From NCBI RefSeq assembly GCF_004168285.1, contig NZ_SEWF01000011.1, forward strand, positions 1 to 64,000: 64,000 nt of DNA, written 5' to 3'. The position numbers and the translations under genes are program-made. Below the pieces are notes generated by a model. It did not search any database. It had not been told where the DNA came from and was given only the letters and a program-made list of their open reading frames with translations. Positions 63,594-64,000 of the stretch are shown here, one piece after another (within the stretch, counting starts at the first letter, position 1; each line of letters begins with the position of its first letter). This DNA comes from Emticicia agri (GTDB lineage Bacteria; Bacteroidota; Bacteroidia; Cytophagales; Spirosomataceae).

Positions 63594-64000
63594 ATGAAAT
63601 TTATTAAGTTTTTTGTAAGTCTGCTCATTGCTGCTGGTTTAACTTACATACTGAATCGCCCACTGGGAGCCTTGCCCGCTCTTGGAAAATTATTCAGCCC
63701 ATTTGAGGGTTTCTGGCAAAATGGCGGCAATCAATCTGCTCCTGACGAACTTACTTTAGAAGGGATTAAAGAAGAGGTAAGTGTTATTTTCGACGATAAC
63801 CGTGTACCCCACGTTTTTGCAAAAAATGACGACGACCTTTATTTTGCACAAGGGTATCTGGTAGCACAAGACCGTCTATGGCAAATGGAATTTTATACCT
63901 TAGCTGCCTCGGGCCGGTTATCAGAAGTAGTAGGCGAAAGAGCCATTGAGTTGGACAGGTACAATCGTCGTATGGGTATGGCCGAAACTGCCAGAAAAAT
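63594..64000 (+). CDS. Penicillin acylase family protein (partial, 3' end outside window)
   Basis: ATG at 63594 starts a 135-codon fragment running off the window. It has an N-terminal hydrophobic export segment (FIKFFVSLLIAAGLTYI), then KEEVSVIFDDNRVPHVFAKN (about 61-80) and DDLYFAQGYLVAQDRLWQ (about 82-99), the start of S45 Ntn-hydrolases. These are made as precursors that self-cleave to expose a Ser; that site is not in the window. Substrates are acyl-amides such as N-acyl homoserine lactones, but this cannot be judged here. Confidence 0.9.
   Translation, partial: MKFIKFFVSLLIAAGLTYILNRPLGALPALGKLFSPFEGFWQNGGNQSAPDELTLEGIKEEVSVIFDDNRVPHVFAKNDDDLYFAQGYLVAQDRLWQMEFYTLAASGRLSEVVGERAIELDRYNRRMGMAETARK

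Noticed and set aside
1-64000. rRNA, tRNA or CRISPR arrays
   Set aside because: No cloverleaf-like segment, rRNA signature or regularly spaced direct repeat was seen in the gaps on reading; small RNAs cannot be excluded without a covariance search.

Overview
The window reads as an ordinary chromosomal stretch of an AT-rich member of the Bacteroidota, most likely a Cytophagales bacterium (Spirosomataceae-like). The evidence is a gldH gliding lipoprotein directly behind a cysteine-rich PSP1 protein, Bacteroidota -7 promoter boxes (TAnnTTTG), weak Shine-Dalgarno signals, many 'AQ'-type signal peptides, an OxyR with Cys199/Cys208, a Bacteroidota-style NFACT protein, and tandem FtsX-like permeases. 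The genus is inferred, not shown. No rRNA, tRNA, CRISPR array, integrase or transposase gene was seen.

Layout. 1-8.4 kb: housekeeping genes (purD, PSP1 protein, gldH, LON-domain protein, hemB, folA, comB-like, dipeptide epimerase). 8.4-13.8 kb: DUF6807 protein, a YeeE/YedE half-transporter pair, HNH nuclease, YqgE, D-aminoacylase-like amidohydrolase. 13.8-14.35 kb: a gene-free stretch with a MITE-like inverted-repeat element. 14.35-24.7 kb: secreted transglutaminase-like protein, GH20 hexosaminidase, a large orphan membrane protein, a propeller lipoprotein, DEAD-box helicase, serine hydrolase, NHL-type propeller protein. 24.9-30.7 kb: the most unusual locus, five tandem secreted tail-collar paralogues followed directly by a subtilisin-like protease with a CUB-like C-terminus. 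30.8-35.1 kb: SF1 helicase, OxyR, an orphan protein fragment and a two-gene membrane module. 35.4-40.4 kb: two near-duplicate FtsX-like ABC permeases behind a textbook-looking sigma-54 promoter with paired enhancer palindromes. 40.5-54.8 kb: AI-2E-family transporter, sterol-desaturase-like and CrtZ-like enzymes, patatin, polyprenyl synthase, class-A-type serine hydrolase, PafA-like phosphatase, amidohydrolase, outer-membrane-like protein, SRPBCC protein and a truncated DUF1801 relic. 54.8-62.4 kb: recA, a compact pspA-terD-terD stress cluster, rluF, the NFACT gene and xylB. 62.5-64 kb: a two-gene toxin-antitoxin-like pair whose larger protein has ADP-ribosyltransferase-like motifs, then a penicillin acylase cut by the window edge.

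Genes that work together. The PSP1 protein and gldH are neighbours in gliding bacteria. The collar array and protease form one probable secretion operon bounded upstream by a strong terminator. pspA-terD-terD forms an envelope and stress operon with equal 14-bp gaps. rluF and the NFACT gene overlap by 4 bp and share a ribosome theme. The YeeE halves form one sulfur-compound transporter. Several intergenic regions carry inverted repeats and shared dispersed words, suggesting small non-autonomous repeat families in this genome.

Starts were revised from the longest frame where signal peptide, paralogue or promoter evidence was better (collar 5, second permease, class-A-type hydrolase, outer-membrane-like protein, pspA, second terD, NFACT protein). 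Family assignments come from recognising motifs by eye; no database search was possible.
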